Source: Hypoxylon rubiginosum
Lineage: Eukaryota; Ascomycota; Sordariomycetes; Xylariales; Hypoxylaceae
Reading direction: 5' to 3'
DNA: 64,000 bases
Assembly: GCA_902806565.1 (NCBI GenBank)
Contig: CADCXA010000034.1
Coordinates: 682,001 to 746,000 of the forward strand
Shown here: positions 48,354-61,060 of the stretch, in pieces
How positions within the stretch are numbered: the stretch's first letter is position 1
How the letters are laid out: each line of letters starts with the position of its first letter
Made by a program: the position numbers and the translations under genes
The notes under the pieces: model-generated
Database searches by the model: none
Told to the model about the DNA's origin: nothing
Seen by the model: only the letters and a program-made list of their open reading frames with translations

Positions 48354-49068
48354 TAGGCGTACCCGAAAAGGGGGGGAGCCGTGCCATTTGTCCCAGCTAC
48401 TGAGAAGTCGAGAGGCGCCCCCGCCCCCCCCCGCCCCCCCCTCCCGAGGGATAGAGCTGATGCGTTGCATTACGTCCATGCTCAGGTGGGAGGTAGGAGG
48501 TAGGCGGGTAACTTTACCTGGGTTATCTACGTCGGGAATGATTTGTGAGGCAAAATGGGGAGCATGCAGTTCGGAAATGCTCGAAAGACTGGACGGAAAG
48601 GGGGGCGTATGGAGTTGAAAGGCAGAAGACGAAGGACGGGGGACGGGGGGGTTCCTCTGGATATGTGTCGACTTGACATGCCAGAGTCAGAAGGCCGGGA
48701 GAATAGGGGGTAGCGGCATATGTTGTGCGAACTGCACTTACGCCTACTTGGTAGATTTTATTTTTTTCCCCTTTGTTTTTTTTGTTGGCGAATACAAACT
48801 CCGGCATTCCTACTCGATCTACTACTTCAGTCCTTGTCCCTTCTGCATCGAGAATGTAATTATCGTAGAGTAGGTGGTATTACGTAGGAATAACATACCA
48901 ACTACCTGTGTCTTGACTCCTGTCGTATCGAATCAGCAGCGTACCTCGTCATGCGGTGATGGATTCGGAACCACCATTCTCTCTTCCCCCCTATGTCTCC
49001 GGAACTCCACCAGGTATCATAAAGCTCGTAATATACAATGTCACCTAACCTAACGTGCTAGGAGCATG
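48354..49068. other. Convergent 3' region
   Basis: About 715 bp with C-rich and G-rich runs (48418-48442 and around 48635-48650). No gene was recognised. Confidence 0.55.
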
Positions 49069-50551
49069 CTATAGGAAGTAATCGGCCACGGGTTTCTTGG
49101 CAGGCATGCCCCGAGAATCTTGTGGCGCTGCTTGGAAGACGCGGTACCTCCTTGCAGGACCGCTCTTAAGCCTCTTCTCGCTCTCCATCATGACGCCCTC
49201 AACCCCGCCGCCGCCATCACTCCGGCCCACGTCGCCGTTGCTGCGCGCGAAGAAGCTTTCCCCGGTGGGATCCTCGGATAGTTCTAGCACGGCTGCCACG
49301 TTGCCACATCGATAACAGTAGTTTGGTGCTGACCAGACCGTAACTATACTGGCATCGAACATTTCCTTGAAGCCTTCCATGACGAGTTGGTGGGCGCGCG
49401 CAATAAGCGAAAGGTCGTTTTTATGATTAAACACCTTGACAATATCCGCGCCGAACAGGAAGCCTGCGCCGCGTGGTGATAAACCCCAGCCGTCGATCTC
49501 GTCCGGGTCGGACCATAGGAGGTCGCACATGGCCCCCTCGTGGGGAACTTCTTGCTTGCGGTCTAAAAGGCGGATTTTATCCACCGTATCGATGAGCGGC
49601 GACAAGCCTCCATGTACACATAACACAGCGCCGGTCGGATTTCCGATGGTGCCCCCACTGGCAGAGGATGCGCCGGTCCCTGGAGGACCCGTCTTGGGCT
49701 GAATTCCATTTGGACTCTTCCGTTCGCGTTCTACCGGCTGATCACCATTTTGTCTCGGAAAGCGGCTCATGATGTCACCGTCTGCATTGCAGACCTCGAT
49801 CTCTATATCTTGGTCGGCATAATCCTCGCTCGGAGTCATATCGTTGGGGGGTGAGAGGGTGTTCGACGCGTTGAGGACTATAGCGCCAAGAGCAAGGTAG
49901 TCGAAGATATCGCAGCAGTATCTCCAAACATTAGCGCTTCCGTACTTTCGTAGACATTCATCGTAGAAACCGTAGACAGTTGTTATTTGGCGCGATTCGT
50001 GATTACCCCTAATAAGGGTCATGCGATCAGGATATCGGACTTTAAGGCAGAGGAGTAGGAGAAAGGACTCCAAAGAGTAAAAGCCGCGGTCAACAAAGTC
50101 GCCTATGTGAGTAGATCTAGTCAGCGATCCCTTTCTATGGTATGAGGATGGTGCGTATGCGTGGGAATGGTACGCGTAGAAGGCATACCCATGAAGAGAT
50201 AATTCGTGTCCGGCGGATCACCTCCAACGCGAAACAGCTCCATCAAGTCGTGGAACTGACCATGAATATCGCCGCATATCTGCAGGTTGATTAGTACTTC
50301 CGCATTCCACCATTGCTTAATATTCAGGATCCCGTACCGTTACCGGAGCCGCGACTGTGACGACATTGCCCTCCTCAATCAGAAGTTCTCGAGCCTTGTG
50401 ACAGAGCTCCCTCACTTGCGGTTCGGGTATCGGACGACATGCTCGTAGCTGGGCGATCGCTCTAGCAATTCGGAATTAGTAAGTAAGCAGATTGAATTTC
50501 ACTCGGTGTCCGAGTTTCGTCGTAAGTAACCTACTTGTCGAGGTCGCTCAT
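49069..50551 (-). CDS. pph3: PP4-type serine/threonine phosphatase catalytic subunit
   Basis: Exons 50535-50551, 50338-50461, 50189-50279, 50102-50279-independent last exon 49069-50102 join in phase to 421 residues; the introns are 73, 58 and 86 bp. The start is the ATG at 50551 (MSDLDK), typical of PP4. All metal-site motifs of the PPP family are present: [39 protein letters not shown] and RAHQLVMEG. The C-terminus PVADYFL carries the Leu that is carboxymethylated in PP2A-like enzymes and matches animal PP4 exactly. Compared with the 307-residue animal enzyme there is an insert of roughly 90-100 residues between LGAIV and AVLCVHGG, and a second near the C-terminus. I recall similar inserts in other filamentous fungi. 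In yeast Pph3 reverses DNA-damage phosphorylation. Confidence 0.92.
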
Positions 50552-51395
50552 GGTTGCGACGGATGTAAAACAAGAGGCTGGACTAGTGGCCTAAGGTTAC
50601 TGCGATAACTGGCACCGGGCCTGAGATTAGTCTTGGGACTCCGACTATAGGTTTCATATCATGATTCTTGGTGAATTCAATATAAAAGGTTAGTTGATAC
50701 GAATCGGGTGCTTGGGTGCAAATCACAAAGATGCTTGTTCTCTGAGTTTGTCGCAGTTGGCCGGTTGAGCTCGTCGCGTGCGGGATGGAGGATGTGCAAA
50801 ACGGTGGTATCCAAAAAAAGAAGTGCAACTAACTGGGCGTCCAGGCGTCAGGGCGTTCGGGGGCGTGCATCGGGACTTACCTCTTATTGAAGTCATTTTT
50901 AGTGGGCCTTGATCCGCCATTTCCATCCCTTGCTGCCCTTGTCAACTAATAAACGTCTGGTCCAAGCATTTGAGGCTTAGAGGATCTCCATTACCTTATC
51001 AATACATATGCATGTACTTAGATCGATATGTAAATATCCGTATCCCACTTCTGCCAGCATATTCTCGGTCTCAAACGATAACGCGCGATAAGAATCTGCA
51101 AATCAGGTCAATTGGATTAGACTTGGTATTCGCTTTCAATACTGATGTTACTGCCGCTATTGCCTCTACCTCTTCGGATAGCACCGACCTAGCAACAACA
51201 TCATCAATCCGTACATTTAGACATTTCGCACACTCCAATCGTCATGTGGCGGGAACCTACAGGCATATCATAAGTATGTATCCCTTTCAATTGCTTCAAT
51301 TGGTAGAGTTCCATTCCATGTTACTACATAGTTTTAACACCTCAGCTGCAGCTTTCTCACGAAAACCTCTCCTCCCCTCCTCACATACGCGCATC
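50552..51395. other. Divergent intergenic region
   Basis: About 840 bp between pph3 and a small plus-strand gene. It holds both promoters; nothing else was recognised. Confidence 0.55.
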
Positions 51396-51797
51396 ATGCC
51401 GCCGCATCTGCATCCGCGGTCGCGGATGACGTCTTCGCTATTCGCTACCACCGTGGCCGTGTGCTTCTTCGTCGTGGCCCTCCCGCACGCGCTCCCCTGT
51501 CCCGCGCCGCGGGTAGCATATGCCGACTCCGAGAAGGCCGCAGACGGAACGAAGCGGCGCCGGCGGAGGAGGCCCGAACCGGCTGTCGTGAAGGATGGTA
51601 TCGCCCAATTCGAAAGCTCCAACGAGGACTTCGAAAGAATAGCGGCCCAGACGAGCGGGACTACCGCCGCCAGAGCGAGGAGGGATCGAGAATGTCCCGT
51701 ACCGAAACCTAGAGGCGTCATTGGCGAGTTGATGGGATTTAACAAGTCGCAAGACGAAGTTAGTAAAAAAGAAAAGGGGCCCCGTGACGGTGTATAG
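51396..51797 (+). CDS. Small membrane-anchored protein, 133 residues, unknown function
   Basis: From the ATG at 51396 the protein has a short basic start (MPPHLHPRSRM), one hydrophobic segment LFATTVAVCFFVVALPHAL (about residues 15-33), the motif PCPAPR and an arginine run KRRRRRRPEP. A charged helical part and the closing block CPVPKPRGVIGELMGF follow. The second in-frame ATG at 51426 could also serve. The plan suits a small inner-membrane mitochondrial or secretory-membrane protein with a soluble C-terminal domain. I do not recognise the family by name. The final conserved-looking block and the two Cys-Pro motifs argue that it is a real gene. Confidence 0.68.
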   Translation: MPPHLHPRSRMTSSLFATTVAVCFFVVALPHALPCPAPRVAYADSEKAADGTKRRRRRRPEPAVVKDGIAQFESSNEDFERIAAQTSGTTAARARRDRECPVPKPRGVIGELMGFNKSQDEVSKKEKGPRDGV

Positions 51798-52558
51798 AAC
51801 AGCATTATGCTGGAGGGCTGCTGTTAGCAACGAGCTGCAACGTATTATACCGAATAGGCAGTGCGCCTATCACCTGAGATATAAAAAATATTGTATATTT
51901 TATATCACTCTGGAAGAGTAATTGATATCTATAATTCAGAGCTGAGTCATGCCTTGACCCAACTCGCTTATGAGGACTCGAACAAAGTTTACGATTGGTT
52001 TGCCTCGTAATGTTTTGCATGACATGATTAGACTGAGCAAGACTTGACAAAGACAGAGCAATCATCTTGCGAAAAGCGGCTAGTATAAATGCTCGAAACA
52101 CAAATCAACTTTTATTGGGCCATTAACCGATACCGAGTATTCGGCAGCTTTGGTGACTCCTAAAAACTCCTTTCGTATTCCCCGTTTGGACCATCGTGGA
52201 GTTGATAGCCATGAAGACCGAACCATTCCATCGTAATGACGAAGTATATCCACCCCACATCATTTGCTCGAGCCTTTTTCGACCGTCCCGATCCGATGGG
52301 CCACCGACGGGCCACCGCAGAGAGCTAGCTTTATCGTCCCAACGTCGACTAATGATTAGAGAAGCTATAGACCAATCCGAATCCGAATAGCTGTGCCTCT
52401 GCGCCCCCTATCTCTGGTCTCCCGGAATTAAGAAATAGACTAGGCCTAAGGAAAGTCGTGACTAAATAGTGTTACAGTAGAGGAGGAACCAATTGTGGAA
52501 AGGTATCGCTGAACACGTACAAAAGAAAGAGAAAAACATCTAACGATGTTTGGGTTCC
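51798..52558. other. Convergent 3' region of the small membrane gene and areB
   Basis: About 760 bp. No gene or repeat was recognised. Confidence 0.55.
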
Positions 52559-54768
52559 TCAGGAGGCCGACTGCGGCGTAGGAACCTCAGTCTCTTCTTC
52601 GGTTTTCGCATCGTCGAGCCTAGGTTTCTTTGCGTGGCGTTCCGATTCCTCATCCTCCATCTTCGTCTTGAGTTCTTGGTTCTCCTGTTCCATCTCATCA
52701 AGTCGTCGCTTAAGGATGTTCTCTCGTCTGTGGCTGTCTTCTAGCTGTCGCTGGATCTCCTCGCGCTGCACGCGTTCCTGAGCCGCCTCCTTCGCTGAGT
52801 TCTCGGCAGAATGGCGATAGTTGTCGGCGGTCTGCATGTCCTGTTCCAATTGCTGCAATCGGCCTCGGTATAGTTCGACAACAAGCTCCAGTTCGCTAAC
52901 GCGTGTCTTCAGGCTCGAGTTGGCGGCAATCAGTTGCTCATGAGTCTGCGGGACCTCTAGTTGTTGCTGATCGCCGTTGAGAGGGGATTGTGGGTGACCA
53001 GGGGAGCCGCCGGGGACTGGGTACTGAGGTAGGCCATCCGACTGGAAATGATCCATAGCTTGGAAGGCAGTCAGATGAGGATCATATAAAGATGGAGTCG
53101 CGGTGCGCGACACGGGCGAGTCTGTACCATGACCGTGTCCGTTGGTTGCCTTCTGCTGCGTCGCGCGAACAGCCGCAAGGGCAGCGGCGGTGGCATTATC
53201 GTGATTCTGGAAGTTGTTGCCGTTGGTACTGGCGGCCGCAGGGAGACTCTGCTGTAAGGAGCTGTAAACATCATGACGCATAGTCGGGGGTTGAAAGGAG
53301 CATTCCTTACCCTTTTCTTAACCTGCATGTCAGGTCGCATTGTCTTGACGCGATTTCGGCTCTTGATAACGTCGGTCTTCAATGATATCGGACGTGCACG
53401 GCCGTGCAGCTTCAGGAATAGGCCGCAGGCATTGCATAGGACGGAACCTGATTCGTCGCGACGCCATAGCGGCGTGGTTGAAGTGCCGCAGTTCTGACAG
53501 GTGGGCTGCGTAGAAGAGTTTTCATTGTTAGCCGCTGCGGCTGCTGTAGGATGTGAGGCCATCATTTTGAATTCAATTCAAGCAATCTCAGATACGTGAT
53601 AAGTGGTTGGATGAAAGGTGCTGGCGATGGGAGACTGGGAGAGATATCGATAGGGAATGGGTATAGATAGAGAGATTGATAAAATTGATAGACGGGAAGA
53701 TTGAAGAATTTCCAGAAAGTGGGTGCTGATAAGGTCGCGACCAATCACGGCTAGGCACGGGCCATGCTCTTATGCTAGGAGGCCAATGATTTGCTGGAAG
53801 CCCCATGCACAGAAGGGGGGAAATTTCCACCATGGGCAGCATGGTTGGAACTGCCATGGAAACTTTCGGTACAGCGCAAAGGTACAGCGTCGTCTTGTCC
53901 TACATCAAATAGAAGCATTCAAGTGTAGAGAACAACAGCAGTTTCACGTTGACAATCCATCCCTATCCCACTCACTCGCTCACTCGTGATAATCCCCAGA
54001 TGAAACGAAGAAAGGAAAGGGAATATTGAAAAGAGATAAGAAAGACGGGGGAGGGGAGGAAAGAAAGAAAACCTCAGACTCACCAAATGGCCCGACGGTG
54101 TCGGCGCATGCGCCGCAGGAGAGGAATTCATGGGCGGTGCTGGTGCATTCGTAGCTCTGATGACGAGATTCTCCATGTTAGTCAATGTTTGAAATTGAAG
54201 ATTGATGCTAATGGATTGCATTTGTGAGTTTTCAGGATCCGATCAGACAGAAGGTAGATGGAAATGCGACAGTGGTTTTAGGGTAAACCCGAGAAATCTA
54301 AGGGCAACTGGCAATGGGCAACGGGCAACGGGCAACGGGCAACGGGCAACGGGCAACGGGCAACGGGCAACAGGTAACTCCCAGATCGCATTCAAAATAA
54401 TTGGAATAATTGGGTCCGTCGCTCCTTCCTCCTCTCGCCTGTTGAAGCGGTATTCACTGGAAGGAAGTCGCAGTCGAAGTCGCAGTCGCAGTCGCGACTT
54501 GGGAAGGCGCAAACTTTTTATTACCTCCAAAGTTGCTTCCTTCCTCCCTCAAATACCCATGCGATCGGACCTCTTGTGCTTGTGTTTGCTCGGGTACCTA
54601 ATGTACTCACCTGAGCTGTGGTGAACTGGTTGCCGACTCTCCAGCTGCTAGAGCAGAAACGCCAGGAAGCTGTGCCACTGATGCCGCCGCGGAGGAAGTC
54701 GAACTCGGACGCGATATTGGCTCGAGGGTGACAGGTAAGGACGGCACCGCGACCGTCCCCTCTTCCAT
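52559..54768 (-). CDS. areB: AreB-like GATA transcription factor with C-terminal coiled coil
   Basis: This type of factor modulates nitrogen regulation alongside AreA. Exons 54611-54768, 54084-54207, 53311-53505 and 52559-53251 join in phase to 389 residues. The zinc finger is C-x2-C-x17-C-x2-C ([16 protein letters not shown], then [15 protein letters not shown]), followed by [20 protein letters not shown]. Exon 4 holds a Gln/Asn-rich linker and a long coiled coil (about 110 residues, [20 protein letters not shown] onwards), the feature that separates AreB/Asd-4 from other GATA factors. The start is uncertain: I chose the ATG at 54768 ([11 protein letters not shown]), but the frame is open further upstream without an ATG, so another exon may exist. 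A second start inside intron 2 (53565) is discussed under findings. Confidence 0.85.
54302..54378. repeat. GGGCAAC heptamer minisatellite in areB intron 1
   Basis: Eleven 7-bp units, eight of them perfect GGGCAAC and three degenerate at the edges, lie inside the 403-bp intron 54208-54610. The spacing has no unique spacers, so it is not CRISPR-like. Confidence 0.9.
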
Positions 54769-56703
54769 GACTGATCGAATAGATGGTAGTGCCGGTGATG
54801 CTGTACGTGTCGGTATTGGTGAGCCGATTGGCGGTAGACTACCCTCTGCCTGCAACAATGCGACTGTAGGGGACGCCGTGGTGAGTGAATGACAACGTCC
54901 CGAGAAGACTCGGAACTGGCGACTGCGACTGCGACTGCGACTGCGACTGCGACTGCGGGTGTGGACGAGTCGAGGATAGATGCGAAGTATTGGTCGGCTC
55001 AATTAACAATGGAGCAGCGGTAGTGGCAGCGACCCGGTCGAGTCACCAACGCTCCAAGTTGTATAATAAAGAAAAAGAGTCGGTATTTGTGGTGCGGATT
55101 TGTTGCGGATTTGTTGTGGATTTGTTGATAGGTAGATTTGGACTACAAAGCCAAAAGCCCGCCGTGCAACCGGTGAAGAGTTGAAGGGTTAAATCGGGAT
55201 AAACCGATTGGCAAACAGAAGGAGTGGCAGAAAGAATGTGAACGCTAAATCGATTCGTAAAATTCGTCTCGTAGGTAAACCTTAGGTACTAAAAGAATTG
55301 GACAACAGGAGAAAGTAGAAGTTATGTGAGATTGGCACGCGCAGTGGGATTATTCGGATTATTAGACTTGCATTTTGTAGGACAGACACGTAGGTATCGA
55401 TTTCAAGAAGGAAAAAAAAATTTGATTGTCCTCTTTACATTTCAAGGTACAACCCTACTGGTTTTGCTAAGGCAGGTACATACTCCTCCTTGCATCTGCT
55501 TGCTTTTTCCTTACGTTTACTTACACACATACTCGATCCTTATTTGCTTGGCGACGGGAGCACTGTACTTAATCTGGACCGCTAAATATTTCAAGATCAT
55601 CCGCATTCTAATTGGCTGACCTCCCCTGCTTCTTCGGTTTATGAGATTAGGGATCACTAGCAGGCTTAGGTCCTGATATCAATTCGGCAAGGGAGCGACG
55701 AGGACAATTCGTGTTGGTCCGTTCATTTGAATACAATTTAGTTAGTCCTATGTTCCTATGTATGTTCCTATGTAAGTAATCCTTCGTAAAAATCCGATAC
55801 CTGGAAACTGATTGGTGCTGTACCTTACATGGGGAGTTTTAGTGCCGTATGATCAATAGTATCGATAAATAGCCCTATGGTTATTTAAAAGCGAGGCAAG
55901 CTGAACCAGCTGATAGATAAGATGAGAGCCCCTATTGCAACTTTCAATGGTAGGAAACCTTTCGAAGGGGCTAACAAAAACCAGATGGTTTGCTATGTAT
56001 ACCTACCTACCTACCTAGATAAAATATTTGCATAATGAGAAAGTTTTTAAGAAAACAAGCCTAGACCTAAGTCAAAGGATAACCTTTTACCCCTATTTAT
56101 CATCTCTATCACTCACTTATGTATAAACTCTTAAGCAGGTTATGTATACAATTTTACGCGACTAGCGTTGTTGGTTCTTATTTTATGTAGGCACAGCAAT
56201 GATTTTGATATCTAGGTACATAGGTACCTAAGCAAATGCAACACTGTAAAAGGTTAGGTACGTTTAAGAACAAGTTGCATTCAACCGACTGGCGAGGAGG
56301 GTAAACCATAACTAGAGGGCATTAACGATGGAGTATAATTCGCTTCATACTAGGAATTAAAACTTGAGACTTTGAAGAAAAGAGGGGAACGAAGCAATGC
56401 CACCCTACCTCCTGAGCTTCTGTCAGTGTTGGAGAAGCGGACTACCGGGGTTTTATTCGCTACCTGCAGTCAGCAGCTCAGCCAGGCTACCTAGACCCTT
56501 GTCCAGACCCTTGACAATCGCTGAGGCGTTGACGAGCAGACGAGCACCTGTGTAAGTAAGGTACTTACATGTAGGTAGATATACGAGTATAAGTATCGCT
56601 CATAGCTTCCGTGATAATTTTCAATCCGGATGAATTTCTTGACCTGATCGAAGTATTCTTTCTATTTTGTCAGATCCTAAACCTCTGCTAAATTTCATTC
56701 ATC
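54769..56703. other. Long intergenic stretch upstream of areB
   Basis: About 1.9 kb with the areB leader and promoter on one side and the promoter of the next gene on the other. It has short repeated CTAC and ACCTAGGT-like words (TACCTACCTACCTACCTAG at about 56000-56019). An open frame at 55326-55619 lacks any family signal. No RNA gene was seen. Confidence 0.5.
54913..54957. repeat. GACTGC hexamer repeat upstream of areB
   Basis: About seven tandem copies of GACTGC lie 145 bp ahead of the chosen areB start. A similar GTCGCA hexamer run lies at about 54469-54495 in intron 1. If transcribed and translated the first would read Arg-Ser repeats; no ATG precedes it, so it is more likely leader DNA. 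Confidence 0.8.
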
Positions 56704-57582
56704 ATGGACAATTCTAGTCTTCAGCAGACCATCGCAAGTATCGTCAGGGTATCTGAGATTGCCCGTAGGGACATGTTCGAACCCGAAGCTATGCGTGGAA
56801 ACGATAATACCCTCTGGCAGACCATGGGCAGTTGCATCCGAGCCCTAAGCCGCCGATATGTTGTATCAGACCACCCCATACAGTTCTTCGAGGCCGAAAT
56901 CCACGACGCGTGGTACCTATTCACCCGAGCGAGCTCCAGTATCGACGCAGACCATCCAGCCCAGGACCGGTTGGTTCGACTTATCCTGTGGGCGCGAGAA
57001 CTCGGCGTTCTCCATAGGATGGCGAATGGCGGAGAGTCTCAAGACGCAGTTACGAGCCAGGGTCGCATTTGGTCCGACCTCCCGTTCTTCGTCCCAGACG
57101 TCCAGGATGTTTGGAAGAAGACGATGAGTCCGACTGTCCCTACCGCTCATCGTTATAATCTTGCCGCAGGCATTGCTCGACTGGCTAGCCTTAGACTCTG
57201 CGATGATGCATTCGCGGAGTGCGGCTTGGAGATTATGAAGGATGCCCTTGAGACGCCACAGGAACTCTCGTCATCAGCATGCCTTCTCCTCTTTGGGCTG
57301 GCACACGTCTGGTTGCGCTATGCTGGCGATCAAGTTCTGCTCCTTAGTCTTGCGCACTTGCCAGTGCATGGTGGATGGGAATCTGAAGCGAGTGCGCGAC
57401 CAATTGGTCCATTAGCTCAAGATGCCGGTATTGATGAAGAAGGGTTTAGCAAAGCTAGATTTGTCTTCTGGAAGGAGAGGCTGATTGTGTTGAGAATGGA
57501 GCCTGCGGATGAGATAGAGGTCATCTCCCAGTGCGCAAGTATGATCACTTTTATCTGGGAGGCCTATTTTGGTTCATCCTAG
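56704..57582 (+). CDS. Fungal protein of unknown function (possibly DUF3632-type)
   Basis: Single exon, 292 residues, from the ATG at 56704 (ATCATGG context). The sequence is well mixed and helical: DRLVRLILWARELGVLHRM, then GRIWSDLPFFVPDVQDVW, a run of helices (YNLAAGIARLASLRLCDD), and an ending RFVFWKERLIVLRMEPADE. The GRIWSDLPF block within an all-helical protein resembles fungal proteins carrying DUF3632 as I remember them, but I cannot confirm this. No signal peptide, membrane helix or catalytic motif is visible. The gene stands alone between long intergenic regions. Confidence 0.72.
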   Translation: MDNSSLQQTIASIVRVSEIARRDMFEPEAMRGNDNTLWQTMGSCIRALSRRYVVSDHPIQFFEAEIHDAWYLFTRASSSIDADHPAQDRLVRLILWARELGVLHRMANGGESQDAVTSQGRIWSDLPFFVPDVQDVWKKTMSPTVPTAHRYNLAAGIARLASLRLCDDAFAECGLEIMKDALETPQELSSSACLLLFGLAHVWLRYAGDQVLLLSLAHLPVHGGWESEASARPIGPLAQDAGIDEEGFSKARFVFWKERLIVLRMEPADEIEVISQCASMITFIWEAYFGSS

Positions 57583-57882
57583 TTGGGTGCTTTATAGAAC
57601 TCCAAGCAGTGTTGTAGTATGGTTTCACTAAGAATGAGATTCTTGATCATATCTAAGAGATGCCAAGTGACAAGTGATTACCTTTATCGAGGTAGCTGAT
57701 GCTCGCCCTAAAGCTCAGCCGCAGTGTGCATTACATAAGCGGCGCTACCAGGTAGAGGGGCTAGGTGCAGACTCCACTGAAAAGTTTCGGCTGCCGACAT
57801 CTCAAGAAAAACAAGTTCCTACCTAATCTTCACTTTGGCCCGTCCGAACCTTCAAACCTAGTCAGTTCATTCAAACGCCAAA
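57583..57882. other. Promoter region of krr1
   Basis: 300 bp, CT- and A-rich near its end. No gene was recognised. Confidence 0.5.
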
Positions 57883-59035
<1,153 letters not shown>

Positions 59036-59559
59036 TTGCTCCAAACAGGCCTCATACATTCCATATTGGCTTCGCCTTCTCTTAAACTTCCACGATACCC
59101 ATGATATAATCAAAGTGCGTCAAATGCTCTAATTATTTGTGTCCAAGTGATAGTTTAGTCTCGTGCTTACAACACGGGGCATAGCTCTCAAAGGCAAAAA
59201 TAATGTAGCATGGCTTCGTCTAAGCCTGGTGTTCTAGATCACGTTTAGCTTATCGAATGATTATATTCCGAGAGAATAAGTGGGTAGCTAAAGAATAGCA
59301 GAAGAAATCAAGGCGGATCAAAAATACACCTCTATAATATCGATACCTACTGATCTGCGTACCTAGGTAGGTAGGCAGTTTTACATCAAGACTTATCAAT
59401 GGCATAGTACTTTACGGCAGCAGTGTGGTTCAGAATTGCAATGTATATAGCGGACGCATGAAACCGCAAGGACGCCTAAAACGCCGGTATGCTAGTTCGT
59501 ATCCTCATTGGTATCTTCTCTAGCATAATTAACTCATCAATCGCCTCCGAAATTCTTCT
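59036..59559. other. Convergent 3' region of krr1 and enp1
   Basis: About 520 bp with 3' untranslated regions and an ACCTAGGTA word at 59361-59369. No gene was recognised. Confidence 0.6.
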
Positions 59560-61060
59560 TCACCCATCAATTGCCATGGTGTCATCCCCGTCGAACGCCG
59601 CATCCGGCTGCTCGGCTAGGACTCCCCGCCCGCGTCCGGCCAGCAATTCCCTGCGTATCTCCGGTCCGATCGTGTGGTGTCCGTGGGTCAGCAGAAGATC
59701 CAGGAGGGCTTCCCTCTGGTCCTCGGTTATCTCGTTGCGGTACCTCTGCGCGAATACCAGGAGGCACTGGTGCCAGATGACCGGGAGCTTGGCCCGGGTG
59801 GCGGCCCGTTCCCCACCAATGTCCATGGCGTCGCCTTCCCGGATCGACGCGGGGTCCACGCTCCGGAAGCGCAGAAAGTGGAACACGAGGGAGTCGATGA
59901 CCTGGTAGGGGAGGGCGTACTTCTTCTCGAGCAGCGTCTTGATGAACACGTTCGTGGCGCCTCCGCCCTCGGTCCCTGCGGACGCCTCTCGCGCCGCAAT
60001 CTCGCACAAGCCCTTGATAGCCGCGCCGGAATGGAGAACCGGTACGGAGACTCTGGCTAGGACGGCCGAGATGATGTGGGCTTCTCTCAGAGTACAAGTG
60101 CCGCTCTCCACTAGTGGGAAGAGGAATCCCTTGAACCACGCCGCCGGCTTGTATAGGGCTTTCTTCAGCGCATTGAATAGATGTACGTTCAACTTCTTCG
60201 TCTCGTGGATGTCCTCCCGTACGCGATCAAGTAAAATCATCTCCACAAATCTTCGGACAACAACTGGGTTACTGGAAACGAATATCTTGGTGGCCTCATA
60301 GCATGCATTGGGAGTCCATTGGTCAGGCTTAGTGAGCTCGATTATATCCTCCCAATGCGGTACCGTAGGCAGAATCTTGAAGGGTTTCGGTAGCTTGCCG
60401 GACTTGTATCGCGATAGTATCATGCCGATCCTATACACCTGTCAGCACGAGCCCCTGCGTCGTCAAAAGCTGGATAATATACTTTGTGTATACCTCCACG
60501 ACCTTCGGTGACAGTTCATAGTCTTCATCCACAGGCGCCAATTCCTGCTCTCCGTCCTGACCAGATTCGTGCTGCGCGATCCGTGCTAGAATCAAGTCGG
60601 CCAAATTTGTTCCCGAGCCTTGCTCCTCGGCGGGCGCTTGTCCTCCCCAGCCATGTGTCAATAAGGGATCCTCGTCGGTAGGCAAAAACTTGTTGAACGT
60701 ATCCAAGTCCTCCGGCTCGATCTCAATCTCCTCTACGATCTCATCCTCGTCGCCCCATACTTCTTCGTCCTCGAAAGCACCGTCTTCCTCCTCGTCAAAC
60801 CGCGAGTCGAAGCCGAATGCATTGGACTCTGACGGTGGTCGCGGCGGCGCAACGTCAATCTCTTCTGCTAGCTCCCGTCCAATTTTCAGGATCTTCTTGG
60901 ACGCCTTAGAGTCTATGTAACCCTCTTGATCCTCGTCTACATCTTTGGATTTCCTCTTGGGGGCTTTTGCGCGGAGGGGCCCCGTAGCTAAGAGGTCATC
61001 CTCAAGGGGATTATGCCGCCGTGATTGGCGCATAGCGGTCGGCGTGGTTGCTTTTGGCAT
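59560..61060 (-). CDS. enp1: Bystin/Enp1, 40S ribosome biogenesis factor
   Basis: It is part of the 90S and late pre-40S particles and is needed for 18S maturation. Exons 60483-61060 and 59560-60430 join over a 52-bp intron at VVEVYTKIGMILSRYKSGK, giving 482 residues, the usual length. The N-terminal third is basic then acidic (EDLDTFNKFLPTDEDPLL). The bystin domain follows: KLPKPFKILPTVPHWEDII, then VRRFVEMILLDRVREDIHET, LNVHLFNALKKALYKPAAWF, and LPVIWHQCLLVFAQRYRNEI. The ATG at 61060 starts MPKATTPTAMRQSRRHNPLE. It is convergent with krr1, another 40S factor. Confidence 0.95.

Noticed and set aside
54302..54378. CRISPR-like array
   Set aside because: A 7-bp tandem repeat without spacers in a eukaryotic intron; a simple minisatellite.
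55326..55619. 97-residue hydrophobic frame
   Set aside because: It begins without an ATG in good context and has a T-rich composition that mimics membrane segments; no family signal.
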